64,000 nt of DNA from Treponema sp. (GTDB lineage Bacteria; Spirochaetota; Spirochaetia; Treponematales; Treponemataceae), in assembly GCA_017550685.1 (NCBI GenBank), contig JAFZOJ010000037.1:36639-100638 (forward strand), in the 5' to 3' direction. The number at the start of each line of letters is the position of its first letter. The first letter of the stretch is position 1. Made by a program: the position numbers and the translations under genes. This document shows positions 15,017 to 22,926 of this stretch, one piece after another. The notes beneath the pieces were generated by a model. The model saw only the letters and a list, made by a program, of their open reading frames with translations, had not been told where the DNA came from and ran no database searches.

Positions 15017-15424
15017 ATGAGCAAATATCTTGATAGAGCAAAAGAAATACGCGCAATTGTTGAACCACATCACAATTGCGCGCAGTCTGTTTTAATGTCT
15101 TTTAATAAGGATGCCGGAATTACCGACGAGCTTGCCTACAAAATGGGTGCCTGCTTTGGCCTTGGCATGAAATCCGGCGGAACCTGCGGCGTAATCACAG
15201 GCGCTCTTATGGTGCTTGGACTGTACGGCGTAGATGATAACGCTACAACAAAACGTCTTGTTGATTTTTTCAAATCAAAGCATGACGGTATGGTAAACTG
15301 TGCAGACCTTTTGCGCGTAAATGCAGAACACGGCGGCGAACGAAAGCCACACTGCGATGCCCTTGTTTATGAAATGGTAGAGTTTGTCGAAGAAATTCTG
15401 AGAGAGCAGGGGAAAATCAGTTAG
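15017..15424 (+). CDS. C_GCAxxG_C_C family (probable redox) protein
   Basis: A 135-residue protein with the family's cysteine pattern: HNCAQSVLMSF, then GACFGLGMKSGGTCGVITGALMVLG, and later cysteines at NCADLL and HCDAL. The family, named after this pattern, is common in anaerobes and is presumed to bind metal or act in redox chemistry, but the reaction is not established. AGGGG lies 7 bases before the ATG. It precedes the acetylesterase gene, separated by a repeat pair. Confidence 0.85.
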   Translation: MSKYLDRAKEIRAIVEPHHNCAQSVLMSFNKDAGITDELAYKMGACFGLGMKSGGTCGVITGALMVLGLYGVDDNATTKRLVDFFKSKHDGMVNCADLLRVNAEHGGERKPHCDALVYEMVEFVEEILREQGKIS

Positions 15425-15494
15425 TGTCATCCCGAACTTGTTTCGGGATCTCATTACAGATGAAATATAGATGCTGAAACAAGTTCAGCATGAC
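15425..15494. repeat. Family B palindrome pair
   Basis: CCCGAACTTGTTTCGGG hairpin followed by ATGCTGAAACAAGTTCAGCA, same layout as 10668-10730, starting directly after the upstream stop codon. Confidence 0.8.
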
Positions 15495-15508
15495 AATAAG
15501 GTATTAAT

Positions 15509-17470
15509 ATGATCAAGGTCTTAGGAATCTACGCAGACGGAATGGTGCTGCAGCGAAATACAACCAACTGCATTTTTGGCGAGGGGGCAGAAGGGGAGGT
15601 TTCTCTTTCTTTCAGAGACATAACCGCAAAAGCAACTGCTCAGTCAGACGGACGCTGGAAAATTGAATACAACCCCGGTGAAGCCGGCGGACCTTTTGAA
15701 CTCAAGCTCACCTCTGGCAGCGACACCATTACCTTTAAAGACGTCTGGGTCGGCGAGGTCTGGGTTAATTCCGGCCAGTCAAACGCCCAGCTTCCTATGG
15801 ACCGCCTGCGCTACAGTTATCCGTACGAAATGCGTCTTCCAAAAGACAATAACATCCGCATGATAACTATTCCTATTACCTATTCCTACGACAGCGAAAA
15901 AGAAACAGTTGAAAATCCAACCTGGATCTGTGCCAGTCCGGAAACCATTGCCCAAATGAGCGGTACCGGTTACTTTTTTGCAAAATATCTTACAGCCGAG
16001 CTTGGAGTACCTGTAGGAATAATCAATGCAAGCCAGGGAGGTTCACCAATCACCTCCTGGATGAACGAAGAATCCTTAAAAGAGTTAGATAAAACTAACT
16101 ATCTTGACCTGCTTAATAAATGGCGCCAGCCGGATGCAGTAAAAAATCAGCAGGAAAAAGAAATGCGTGCCGGTGTAGAATGGCAGAAAAATCTTGATTC
16201 AACCGACACAGGCAGCCTCGAACACTGGGAAAATCTTACTTATGAACAGATACAGGACGACAGTCTGTGGGAAACCTGTTTTATCCCGAACAATTTTTAT
16301 GACCTTAAAGAAGGCGGCGTCTGCTGGTTCAAAAAAGAAGTTGATATTTCTGCCGCAGAGCTTGCAGGCCTGACTTTTTCTCACGAAGATATCCGTCTTT
16401 GGCTCGGCGTAATTGTTGAATCAGACCGCGTATGGGTAAACGGTGTTTATTGCGGAGAAACAGGCTACTGCTATCCCCCGCGTCGCTACGTAATTCCACG
16501 CGATGTGCTTCATGAAGGTAAAAACACAATCACAATCCGTGTAGTAAAAACAAACCAGACTCCAATCCGCTTTTACGAAGATAAAACCTATGCAATCTTT
16601 ACTTCAAAGAAACGGCTCAGCTTAGACGGCGAATGGAAAAAACGCGTTTCCTGCGATGCACCAAACCGCCCGAGTTCAACCTTCTTTGAATGGCAGCCTA
16701 CCGCACTTTATAATTCCATGCTTGCCCCGGCTTTTAATTATGCAGTTGCCGGAGCCTTGTGGTATCAGGGAGAATCAAATACCCTGGCCGCTTATGAATA
16801 CGCAGACCTTTTAAAGAAAATGATAGAACTCTGGCGCAGTAAGTTTGTTTATGCACCAAAGAATATGCCTGTTGTTGTAGTTCAGCTTCCAAAGTGGGGC
16901 GACGGCTACAAGGACGAGCAGCGTAACTTCCCGGAAGACTGGGCATGGCTCAGAAAGGCTCAGGCAGACGGTGCCAACGCCGCTGGTAATGCCGCACTTG
17001 CCCCGATGATTGACGCCGGTGAATGGAACGACCTTCATCCGGAAGACAAAATTGTAACCGGAGAACGTGCCGCCCGCGAAGCTTTGAGACTGGCTTATGG
17101 GGTTGAAAACACTATGGCTCCTCTTATGAAGTCCTGCAAGGTAACTGGAGATAAGGTTATAGTTCAGTTTGACCAGGATGTAATAATGAACAACTCTGAG
17201 CTTGTTGGTGTAGAAGGCCTGTACTTTGTATGTCGCCGCGATGGAGAAATGCCATTTGCAGGACCGGACAGCCTCCACATAAAAGCCAGAGGCGATGTTA
17301 TAGGATCAGACACAATGGAAATAGAAATTCCGTCCCAAATAAAAGAAAGCGGATACCCTGTAAAAGAGCTCCGCTATCTGTGGACTAACTGTCCTGAGTT
17401 TGTAACGTTATACGGAAAGAACGGACTTCCGGCCCAGCCGTTTATCTATTCCCTTCCATCCCAGCAGTAA
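15509..17470 (+). CDS. Sialate O-acetylesterase family protein (SASA domain)
   Basis: A 653-residue esterase of the SGNH/SASA type that removes acetyl groups from sugars. The catalytic signature NSGQSNAQLPM is near residue 88 (nucleophile serine), ASQGGSP near 176, WYQGESN near 417 and the catalytic pair in WNDLHPEDK near 506. A jelly-roll-like insert with VWVNGVYCGETG occupies about 270-370. No signal peptide is visible, so it is probably cytoplasmic. Family members act on sialic acid or on acetylated plant polysaccharide fragments; the latter fits a gut or rumen treponeme. The gene ends 25 bases inside the convergent PurF-like gene. Confidence 0.9.
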   Translation: MIKVLGIYADGMVLQRNTTNCIFGEGAEGEVSLSFRDITAKATAQSDGRWKIEYNPGEAGGPFELKLTSGSDTITFKDVWVGEVWVNSGQSNAQLPMDRLRYSYPYEMRLPKDNNIRMITIPITYSYDSEKETVENPTWICASPETIAQMSGTGYFFAKYLTAELGVPVGIINASQGGSPITSWMNEESLKELDKTNYLDLLNKWRQPDAVKNQQEKEMRAGVEWQKNLDSTDTGSLEHWENLTYEQIQDDSLWETCFIPNNFYDLKEGGVCWFKKEVDISAAELAGLTFSHEDIRLWLGVIVESDRVWVNGVYCGETGYCYPPRRYVIPRDVLHEGKNTITIRVVKTNQTPIRFYEDKTYAIFTSKKRLSLDGEWKKRVSCDAPNRPSSTFFEWQPTALYNSMLAPAFNYAVAGALWYQGESNTLAAYEYADLLKKMIELWRSKFVYAPKNMPVVVVQLPKWGDGYKDEQRNFPEDWAWLRKAQADGANAAGNAALAPMIDAGEWNDLHPEDKIVTGERAAREALRLAYGVENTMAPLMKSCKVTGDKVIVQFDQDVIMNNSELVGVEGLYFVCRRDGEMPFAGPDSLHIKARGDVIGSDTMEIEIPSQIKESGYPVKELRYLWTNCPEFVTLYGKNGLPAQPFIYSLPSQQ

Positions 17471-18861
17471 GTACATAATTTACAGTGGTCCAGTCCTGTG
17501 CTGTCAAGCATGTCGTCAAGACGATGGTAGCGCAGGGTTGTAAAGTGCAGCTGCTTACGGATTTCTTCCAGCATTTTTTCGTATTTCGGGCTGTCTGGGT
17601 TAGCATATTCGCGCAAAACTTCTTCGGTAACATTGTCGCCTTCAAACTGCTTGATAATGCGGCGGGTAATCAAATCCATTTCACTCTTAGAACGGCTAAA
17701 GTTCAAATACTTACATCCAAACAAAAGCGGCGGGCAGGCCGGGCGTACATGAACTTCCTTGGCTCCTGAGTTATAAAGGAATTCTGTAGTTTCTCGCAGC
17801 TGGGTTCCGCGTACAATTGAGTCATCAATCAAAAGAATCTTTTTACCTTTAATAAGCGACTGAACCGGAATAAGCTTCATGTGAGCAATAAGGTTACGCT
17901 GCTCCTGGTTTGTCGGCATGAACGAACGCGGCCAGGTTGGGGTATACTTAATGAACGGGCGTGCAAAAGGAATATTGCTTTCGTTTGCATAGCCAATGGC
18001 GTGGGCGGTTCCGGAATCCGGTACACCTGCAATAATGTCAGGTTCAACAGAACCCTTGTCGCGTTTTGCAAGATATCTGCCGCAGTTATAGCGCATTGAT
18101 TCAACATTTACGCCTTCGTAGCTTGCTGTAGGGTAGCCGTAGTAAATCCAGAGGAAGGTACAGATTTTCATTTCTTTACCGGGCTGCTGCAAAATTTCAT
18201 AGCCGTCGGCTGTAAGCTTTACAATTTCGGCAGGACCAAGCTCGTGGCAGTCTGTATATCCAAGATTTACATAAGCAAAGTTTTCAAAAGAAAGACAGTA
18301 AGCGCCGTCTTTTTTACCAATCTGAAGCGGTGTGCGTCCAAGACGGTCGCGGGCTCCGTAAATGCAGTCCTTTGTAAGGATAAGCATTGTAATAGAACCC
18401 TTTATCTTCTGCTGAACGTATTTAATTCCGTCAACAATTGTTTTTTCGTGATTTATAAGGGCAACAATGAGCTCTGTCTGGTTTATTTCACCGCCGCTCA
18501 TTTCAAGGAAGTGTGTGTAGCCTGAGTCCAGAACTTCTTTTACAAGCTCGTCCTTGTTGGTTACAATTCCTACAGTAGTAATTGCCCAGCTGCCAAGATG
18601 AGAGTTTACAAGCAGAGGCTGAGGCTCGTAATCACTTATACAGCCTATTCCAAGGTGTCCGTGCATGTCTTCAATGTCGTGCTCAAACTTTGTTCTGAAC
18701 GGAGAGTTCTGAATATTATGAATTGAACGTTCAAAACGTCCTTCTTCTGAATAAACAGCAAGACCACCGCGTCTTGTTCCCAGGTGAGAATGATAATCTA
18801 CGCCAAAAAATAAATCTAAAGAACAGTCTGTTTTTGAAGCAACACCAAAAATGCCACCCAT
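17446..18861 (-). CDS. PurF-like amidophosphoribosyltransferase homologue lacking the N-terminal cysteine
   Basis: A 471-residue homologue of glutamine PRPP amidotransferase. The N-terminal Ntn domain begins MGGIFGVASKTDCSLDLFF, with Gly where the catalytic Cys of MCGI should be, so the usual glutamine hydrolysis should not occur. HLGTRRGGLAVY is otherwise typical. The phosphoribosyltransferase domain keeps the PRPP loop ILLIDDSIVRGTQLRE (about 341-356). The C-terminus has CKLCTYC. Related 'MGG' proteins occur in other anaerobes from memory. It may use free ammonia or have another role. GGAGG upstream fixes the start. Confidence 0.85.
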   Translation of the reverse strand: MGGIFGVASKTDCSLDLFFGVDYHSHLGTRRGGLAVYSEEGRFERSIHNIQNSPFRTKFEHDIEDMHGHLGIGCISDYEPQPLLVNSHLGSWAITTVGIVTNKDELVKEVLDSGYTHFLEMSGGEINQTELIVALINHEKTIVDGIKYVQQKIKGSITMLILTKDCIYGARDRLGRTPLQIGKKDGAYCLSFENFAYVNLGYTDCHELGPAEIVKLTADGYEILQQPGKEMKICTFLWIYYGYPTASYEGVNVESMRYNCGRYLAKRDKGSVEPDIIAGVPDSGTAHAIGYANESNIPFARPFIKYTPTWPRSFMPTNQEQRNLIAHMKLIPVQSLIKGKKILLIDDSIVRGTQLRETTEFLYNSGAKEVHVRPACPPLLFGCKYLNFSRSKSEMDLITRRIIKQFEGDNVTEEVLREYANPDSPKYEKMLEEIRKQLHFTTLRYHRLDDMLDSTGLDHCKLCTYCWDGRE

Positions 18862-18936
18862 AAAATGCCTCCGTGTCTCCGAAGGTTACAGTATAGCGAA
18901 AAGTGAGGTTTTGTGCTATAATTTAATATCAATTAT

Positions 18937-19004
18937 GTCATTGTCGGGCTTGACCCGACAATCTATCTTATAAAGAGATTACCGGGTCAAGCCCGGTAAT
19001 GACA
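18937..19004. repeat. Family A palindrome pair
   Basis: TTGTCGGGCTTGACCCGACA (18941-18960) and ACCGGGTCAAGCCCGGT (18981-18997), two hairpins in opposite sequence sense, directly before rmlA. Confidence 0.85.
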
Positions 19005-19021
19005 AGGTTTTTGAGGTATTT

Positions 19022-19894
19022 ATGAAAGGTATAATTCTTGCCGGTGGTTCCGGTACCCGTCTTTATCCTATTACAAAGGCTGTTTCTAAACAGATTCTTC
19101 CACTTTATGACAAGCCTATGATTTATTATCCTCTCAGCGTTCTTATGCTTGCAGGAATCCGCGAAGTTCTGATTATTTCTACTCCACGCGATCTTCCTGT
19201 TTTTGAAGAGCTTTTTGGCGACGGCCAGTGGCTTGGCATGAAGTTCAGCTACAAGGTTCAGGACAAGCCTAGAGGACTTGCAGATGCCTTTATTGTTGGC
19301 CGCGAATTTATTGGTAATGATGATGTAGCCCTTGTTCTTGGCGATAATATTTTCTACGGTCAGAGCTTTACCCAGACTTTGCGCCGTGCCCATGAAACTG
19401 TTAAAAACGAAAAGAAGAGTGTAATTTTCGGCTACTATGTAAAAGATCCTACAGCCTATGGTGTTGTAGAGTTTGATGCTGCCGGAAATGCCCTTGGAAT
19501 AGAAGAAAAGCCTGCAAATCCAAAGTCAAACTTTGCAGTTCCGGGTCTTTATTTTTACACAAACGATGTTATAGATATTGCCGCAAACGTTAAGCCAAGT
19601 GCCCGTGGCGAAATTGAAATTACATCAGTAAACAACGAATATCTTGACCGCAAGCAGCTTAAGGTAGAAAAGCTTGGTCGTGGTATGGCCTGGCTCGACA
19701 CCGGTACTTATGACGGCCTGCTGGAAGCAAGCAACTTTATTGCCACAATCCAGAAGCGCCAGGGCTTGTATGTATCTTGTATAGAAGAAATTTCTTACAA
19801 AAATGGCTGGCTTACAAAAGACCAGCTGCTTGAATTGGCTAAAGGTTATAAGACAGATTACGGTAGATATTTAGAGTTTATAGCTGGTAATTAA
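19022..19894 (+). CDS. rmlA: Glucose-1-phosphate thymidylyltransferase
   Basis: Makes dTDP-glucose from glucose 1-phosphate and dTTP, first step of dTDP-rhamnose synthesis. The 290-residue protein shows the nucleotide-binding [17 protein letters not shown] (8-24), [20 protein letters not shown] (near 110), [11 protein letters not shown] and [10 protein letters not shown], all typical of RmlA. GAGG lies 5 bases upstream of the ATG. It heads an rmlA-rmlC-rmlB group for surface polysaccharide precursors. rmlD is not in the window. Confidence 0.96.
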   Translation: MKGIILAGGSGTRLYPITKAVSKQILPLYDKPMIYYPLSVLMLAGIREVLIISTPRDLPVFEELFGDGQWLGMKFSYKVQDKPRGLADAFIVGREFIGNDDVALVLGDNIFYGQSFTQTLRRAHETVKNEKKSVIFGYYVKDPTAYGVVEFDAAGNALGIEEKPANPKSNFAVPGLYFYTNDVIDIAANVKPSARGEIEITSVNNEYLDRKQLKVEKLGRGMAWLDTGTYDGLLEASNFIATIQKRQGLYVSCIEEISYKNGWLTKDQLLELAKGYKTDYGRYLEFIAGN

Positions 19895-19900
19895 GAGCGC

Positions 19901-19970
19901 GTCATCCTGAACTTGTTTCAGGATCTATTATGTATTCAGAAGTGAGATGCCGAAACAAGTTCGGCATGAC
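19901..19970. repeat. Family B palindrome pair
   Basis: TCCTGAACTTGTTTCAGGA hairpin and GATGCCGAAACAAGTTCGGC hairpin between rmlA and rmlC. Compared with 10668-10730, stem bases differ in matched pairs (CCC/GGG versus CCT/AGG; GCTGAA/TTCAGC versus GCCGAA/TTCGGC). Confidence 0.8.
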
Positions 19971-19989
19971 ATAGATATTGGAGTATATG

Positions 19990-20592
19990 ATGTCATTTGA
20001 ATTTAAAGAATGTTTATCATCAGACGGAACAAAAATAGAAGGCCTTTACGAAATCCAGCCAAAGGTATTCGGCGATGCACGCGGTTATTTTTTTGAAGTA
20101 TACAGCGAACGCGATTTTTTTGATGCCGGCCTTACAATGAAATTTGTTCAGGATAATCAGAGTGCTTCTACAAAGGGAGTTTTGCGGGGCCTTCATTTTC
20201 AGACTCAGCATCCACAGGGCAAGCTTGTCCGTGCAGTAAGCGGCCGTGTTTATGACGTTGCCGTTGATATCCGCTGCGGTTCTCCAACCTTTGGAAAATA
20301 CTACGGTGTTGTGCTCGACAGCGAAAAGCAGAATGAATTTTATATTCCTCAGGGCTTTGCCCACGGCTTTTATGTTTTGAGCGACAGTGCAGTTTTTGCC
20401 TACAAGTGCACCGACTTTTATGACCCGAAAGGTGAGGGCGGCCTTATGTGGAACGACCCTGTAATAAATATTGACTGGAATGCAGTTGCACCAGGACTGA
20501 CCCCATTGCTCAGCGACAAGGATGGAAAGCATCCTGCTTTTGATTTGAATGCAAAGTATTTTGATATAAATGCAAAGTGGATTGGTGTGTAA
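19990..20592 (+). CDS. rmlC: dTDP-4-dehydrorhamnose 3,5-epimerase
   Basis: Epimerises dTDP-4-keto-6-deoxyglucose at C3 and C5. The roughly 200-residue cupin protein shows EIQPKVFGDARGYFFEVYSE, FVQDNQSASTKGVLRGLHFQ with the catalytic His, GKLVRAVSGRVYDVAVD and YIPQGFAHGFYVLSD. GGAG sits 6 bases before this ATG; an adjacent ATG at 19987 and a TTG at 19978 are less well spaced. Second gene of the rml group. Confidence 0.94.
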   Translation: MSFEFKECLSSDGTKIEGLYEIQPKVFGDARGYFFEVYSERDFFDAGLTMKFVQDNQSASTKGVLRGLHFQTQHPQGKLVRAVSGRVYDVAVDIRCGSPTFGKYYGVVLDSEKQNEFYIPQGFAHGFYVLSDSAVFAYKCTDFYDPKGEGGLMWNDPVINIDWNAVAPGLTPLLSDKDGKHPAFDLNAKYFDINAKWIGV

Positions 20593-20619
20593 GGCCGCTG
20601 GCGGCCGTTGTTAAATAGC

Positions 20620-20657
20620 AGACCGTTAAAAAAATTGCGAAGGCAATTTTTAGGTCT
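20620..20657 (+). terminator. Terminator-like hairpin between rmlC and rmlB
   Basis: AGACC/GGTCT (20620-20624, 20653-20657) encloses AAAATTGC-GAAG-GCAATTTT (20631-20650). The inner stem ends in T5. It may partly stop transcription before rmlB or protect the upstream message; a GGCCGCTGGCGGCC palindrome precedes it at 20593-20606. Confidence 0.55.
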
Positions 20658-20678
20658 ACCATATTGGAGGTTATATAT

Positions 20679-21800
20679 ATGCGTAAATTACATAACATTC
20701 TTATCACCGGTGGTGCCGGATTTATTGGTTCAAACTTTATTCATTATCTTTTTGGACTTTCATCTGCCCAGGGAAACCTTTTTGGCGATGCAAACTTTGA
20801 CGGTACAGTTGTAAACGTAGACTGCCTTACCTATGCCGGAAACCTTGAAAGCCTTGCAGATGTAGAAGCAAAATTCGCCGGCAAGCGCTATTTCTTTGAA
20901 AAAGTAGACATCTGCGACCGCCCTCAGATTGAGCGCATATTCAAGCAGTACGACATTGATACTGTAATTCACTTTGCGGCAGAAAGCCATGTAGACCGTT
21001 CTATTCTTGGCCCTGAAGCATTTATGAAAACTAACGTAATGGGAACCTTCACTTTGCTTGACGTTGCCCGCAACTACTGGAAAAAGGAAGACGGAACACT
21101 TCGTGATGATGTTCTCTTCCATCACATTTCTACAGACGAAGTTTACGGTTCGCTCGGTGAAACAGGATACTTCCGCGAGGACACACCTTACGACCCGCGC
21201 AGTCCATATTCATCAAGCAAGGCAAGCAGCGACCACGTAGTAATGGCATATTTCCATACCTACGGACTTCCAATCACACTGAGCAACTGTACAAACAACT
21301 ACGGCCCGTATCAGTTCCCGGAAAAGCTGCTCCCTCTTATGATTTCAAATATCCGCGACGGAAAAAATCTTCCTGTTTACGGTAAGGGCGATAATATCCG
21401 CGACTGGATTTATGTAGAAGATCACAACCGCGCTGTATGGCTCATTGTAAACAAGGGCGTTACAGGCGAAAAATACAATATCGGCGGCGAAAACGAATGG
21501 CAGAACATCAAGCTGCTTCACAAGGTAATTGAACTTACTGCAGCTGCAACAGGCAAAAACGTAGATGACGTTGAAAAAACAATCACTTACGTAAAGGACC
21601 GCCCTGGTCACGACAAGCGCTACGCCATTGACTGTACAAAAATCAAGACTCAGCTTGGCTGGGAACGCAAAATGACCTTTGAAGAAGGCCTTGCAGAAAC
21701 TGTACGCTGGTATATCGGTCATCCTGACTGGGTAAACAATATTTTGAACGGCTCCTATAAAGACTGGATTTCTAAAAATTATACTGAACTGGGACGTTAA
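20679..21800 (+). CDS. rmlB: dTDP-glucose 4,6-dehydratase
   Basis: Oxidises and dehydrates dTDP-glucose to the 4-keto-6-deoxy sugar using bound NAD. The 373-residue short-chain dehydrogenase has the Rossmann motif GGAGFIGSNF near the N-terminus, HFAAESHVDRS, STDEVYGSLG and the catalytic YSSSKAS near residue 177, plus NNYGPYQFPEKLLPL and GDNIRDWIYVEDH. GGAGG lies 8 bases before the ATG at 20679, so the upstream TTG at 20664, which overlaps that site, is rejected. Confidence 0.96.
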   Translation: MRKLHNILITGGAGFIGSNFIHYLFGLSSAQGNLFGDANFDGTVVNVDCLTYAGNLESLADVEAKFAGKRYFFEKVDICDRPQIERIFKQYDIDTVIHFAAESHVDRSILGPEAFMKTNVMGTFTLLDVARNYWKKEDGTLRDDVLFHHISTDEVYGSLGETGYFREDTPYDPRSPYSSSKASSDHVVMAYFHTYGLPITLSNCTNNYGPYQFPEKLLPLMISNIRDGKNLPVYGKGDNIRDWIYVEDHNRAVWLIVNKGVTGEKYNIGGENEWQNIKLLHKVIELTAAATGKNVDDVEKTITYVKDRPGHDKRYAIDCTKIKTQLGWERKMTFEEGLAETVRWYIGHPDWVNNILNGSYKDWISKNYTELGR

Positions 21801-21810
21801 TTCTTGTAAA

Positions 21811-21958
21811 AAAAACAGCTTCCGGTCGGAAAACGGGTTTGCAAAACCGCGGGCACGCCCGCTACACGCTGAAGTGCCTTGAAATTATATACTTGGCCGC
21901 CTTGCGGCCGCACTTCAGAGTGTTTTTGAAACCCGTTTCCCTCCCTCGCGCTATTTTT
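21811..21958 (+). repeat. Large structured element, copy D1 (candidate structured RNA or terminator)
   Basis: Outer stem AAAAAAACAGC/GCTATTTTTTT with one mismatch, conserved TTCCGGTC (21820-21827), P2 GGAAAACGGGTTT/AAACCCGTTTCC (21828-21840, 21929-21940), P3 GCGGG-CACG-CCCGC (21849-21862), P4 CTGAAGTGC/GCACTTCAG (21869-21877, 21910-21918) capped by GGCCGC/GCGGCC, and linkers ACGCTG and CAGAGT. The closing T7 makes the whole unit able to act as a terminator after rmlB. Closest relative is 31353-31506. Confidence 0.8.
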
Positions 21959-22007
21959 TTCAATTTAAACCTATGTACATTATGAATTTATGGAATACAT
22001 TCTACTA

Positions 22008-22036
22008 TAGAATTCCAACTCAAAATATGTTAAAAT
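22008..22036 (+). promoter_or_regulatory. Promoter of the Wzz-like gene
   Basis: TAGAAT (22008-22013), 17-base spacer, TAAAAT (22031-22036), ATG eight bases later without a ribosome site: likely leaderless. Confidence 0.45.
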
Positions 22037-22044
22037 GATTCATT

Positions 22045-22911
22045 ATGGATACAAATATTGAACAGAATGTAGAGCAAAAGGAAGACGAAATCAGTCTTCT
22101 TGACTTGTTTGCGGTTTTAATCCGTTATAGAAAGCTTGTTATTTTTGGAACCCTCATCATCACAGTACTTGCGGGCTTGTATCTTTTTGCCGGACCAATG
22201 GTGTTCAAAAAACTCAACGGTCAGACTGCACAGGTTTCTTATACCGTACAGGTAAATGCAGTTCCTCTTTCAATTGCATCAAAGCTTCCTAATGCCGAGA
22301 CAATTACACCGCTTTATCTTGCAACTTATTATTCACAAAGACTTCCGTTCCTTGTAAGACAGATAAAGGCTCATAATATTTTTTCTGACAACGAAATGAC
22401 AGATTATGAATTCAACACCTTTGTCCAGTCGCTTATCAGAAATAAAAAGCTTCAGATTATTGAACCAAAGCTTGGCAATGAATATGAAATTCAAATTTCG
22501 GTTAAGATGAATAGAATCTCCGACGCAACTGCCCTTGTAAGAAGCATGGTTGCCGAAACCGAAAAACAACTCCAGGATTATTACTATCCGCTTATTCAGA
22601 CTTTGCTTTCAAATACAACTACTGCTCTTGAAAAAGCAAGTAATTCAACAACTTCAGATGTTCAGGAATTGCAGAGCCTTAATGTAGATCTTCAGACATT
22701 TACCAATAATTTCCAGGGCTTTTTAAATCTTCATCAGGAGCCTTTTGTTATTCCTGAGGCTCGCGGAAGAGTTAAAAAACTTATAATTATTTTCCTTGCT
22801 TCGTTCTTTGTTTTTGTATTTGCCGCCTTCTGCAAGAATGCCGTTGCAAACATCAAGGCAGATCCGGATTCAAGCAAGCTTATTTCTGATGCATGGAATG
22901 CCGGAAAATAA
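22045..22911 (+). CDS. Wzz-like polysaccharide chain-length determinant family protein
   Basis: A 288-residue inner-membrane protein with the Wzz layout: cytoplasmic DEISLLDLFAVLIRYRKLV, first membrane segment about 34-54 (FGTLIITVLAGLYLFAG), a periplasmic region rich in helices, and a second segment about 246-264 (LIIIFLASFFVFVFAAFC). The P-rich motif before the second segment is short (PFVIPEARGR). It lacks a C-terminal kinase. It may set length of a surface glycan built from the rml products, but it lies 15 bases before two Lol-type permease genes, so it may serve that system instead. Confidence 0.75.
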   Translation: MDTNIEQNVEQKEDEISLLDLFAVLIRYRKLVIFGTLIITVLAGLYLFAGPMVFKKLNGQTAQVSYTVQVNAVPLSIASKLPNAETITPLYLATYYSQRLPFLVRQIKAHNIFSDNEMTDYEFNTFVQSLIRNKKLQIIEPKLGNEYEIQISVKMNRISDATALVRSMVAETEKQLQDYYYPLIQTLLSNTTTALEKASNSTTSDVQELQSLNVDLQTFTNNFQGFLNLHQEPFVIPEARGRVKKLIIIFLASFFVFVFAAFCKNAVANIKADPDSSKLISDAWNAGK

Positions 22912-22926
22912 AAAGCGGTAAACAGG

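Noticed and set aside
15017..15424. Bacteriocin or peptide precursor for the adjacent exporters
   Set aside because: The protein is a conserved C_GCAxxG_C_C family member with its own ribosome site, without a double-glycine leader.
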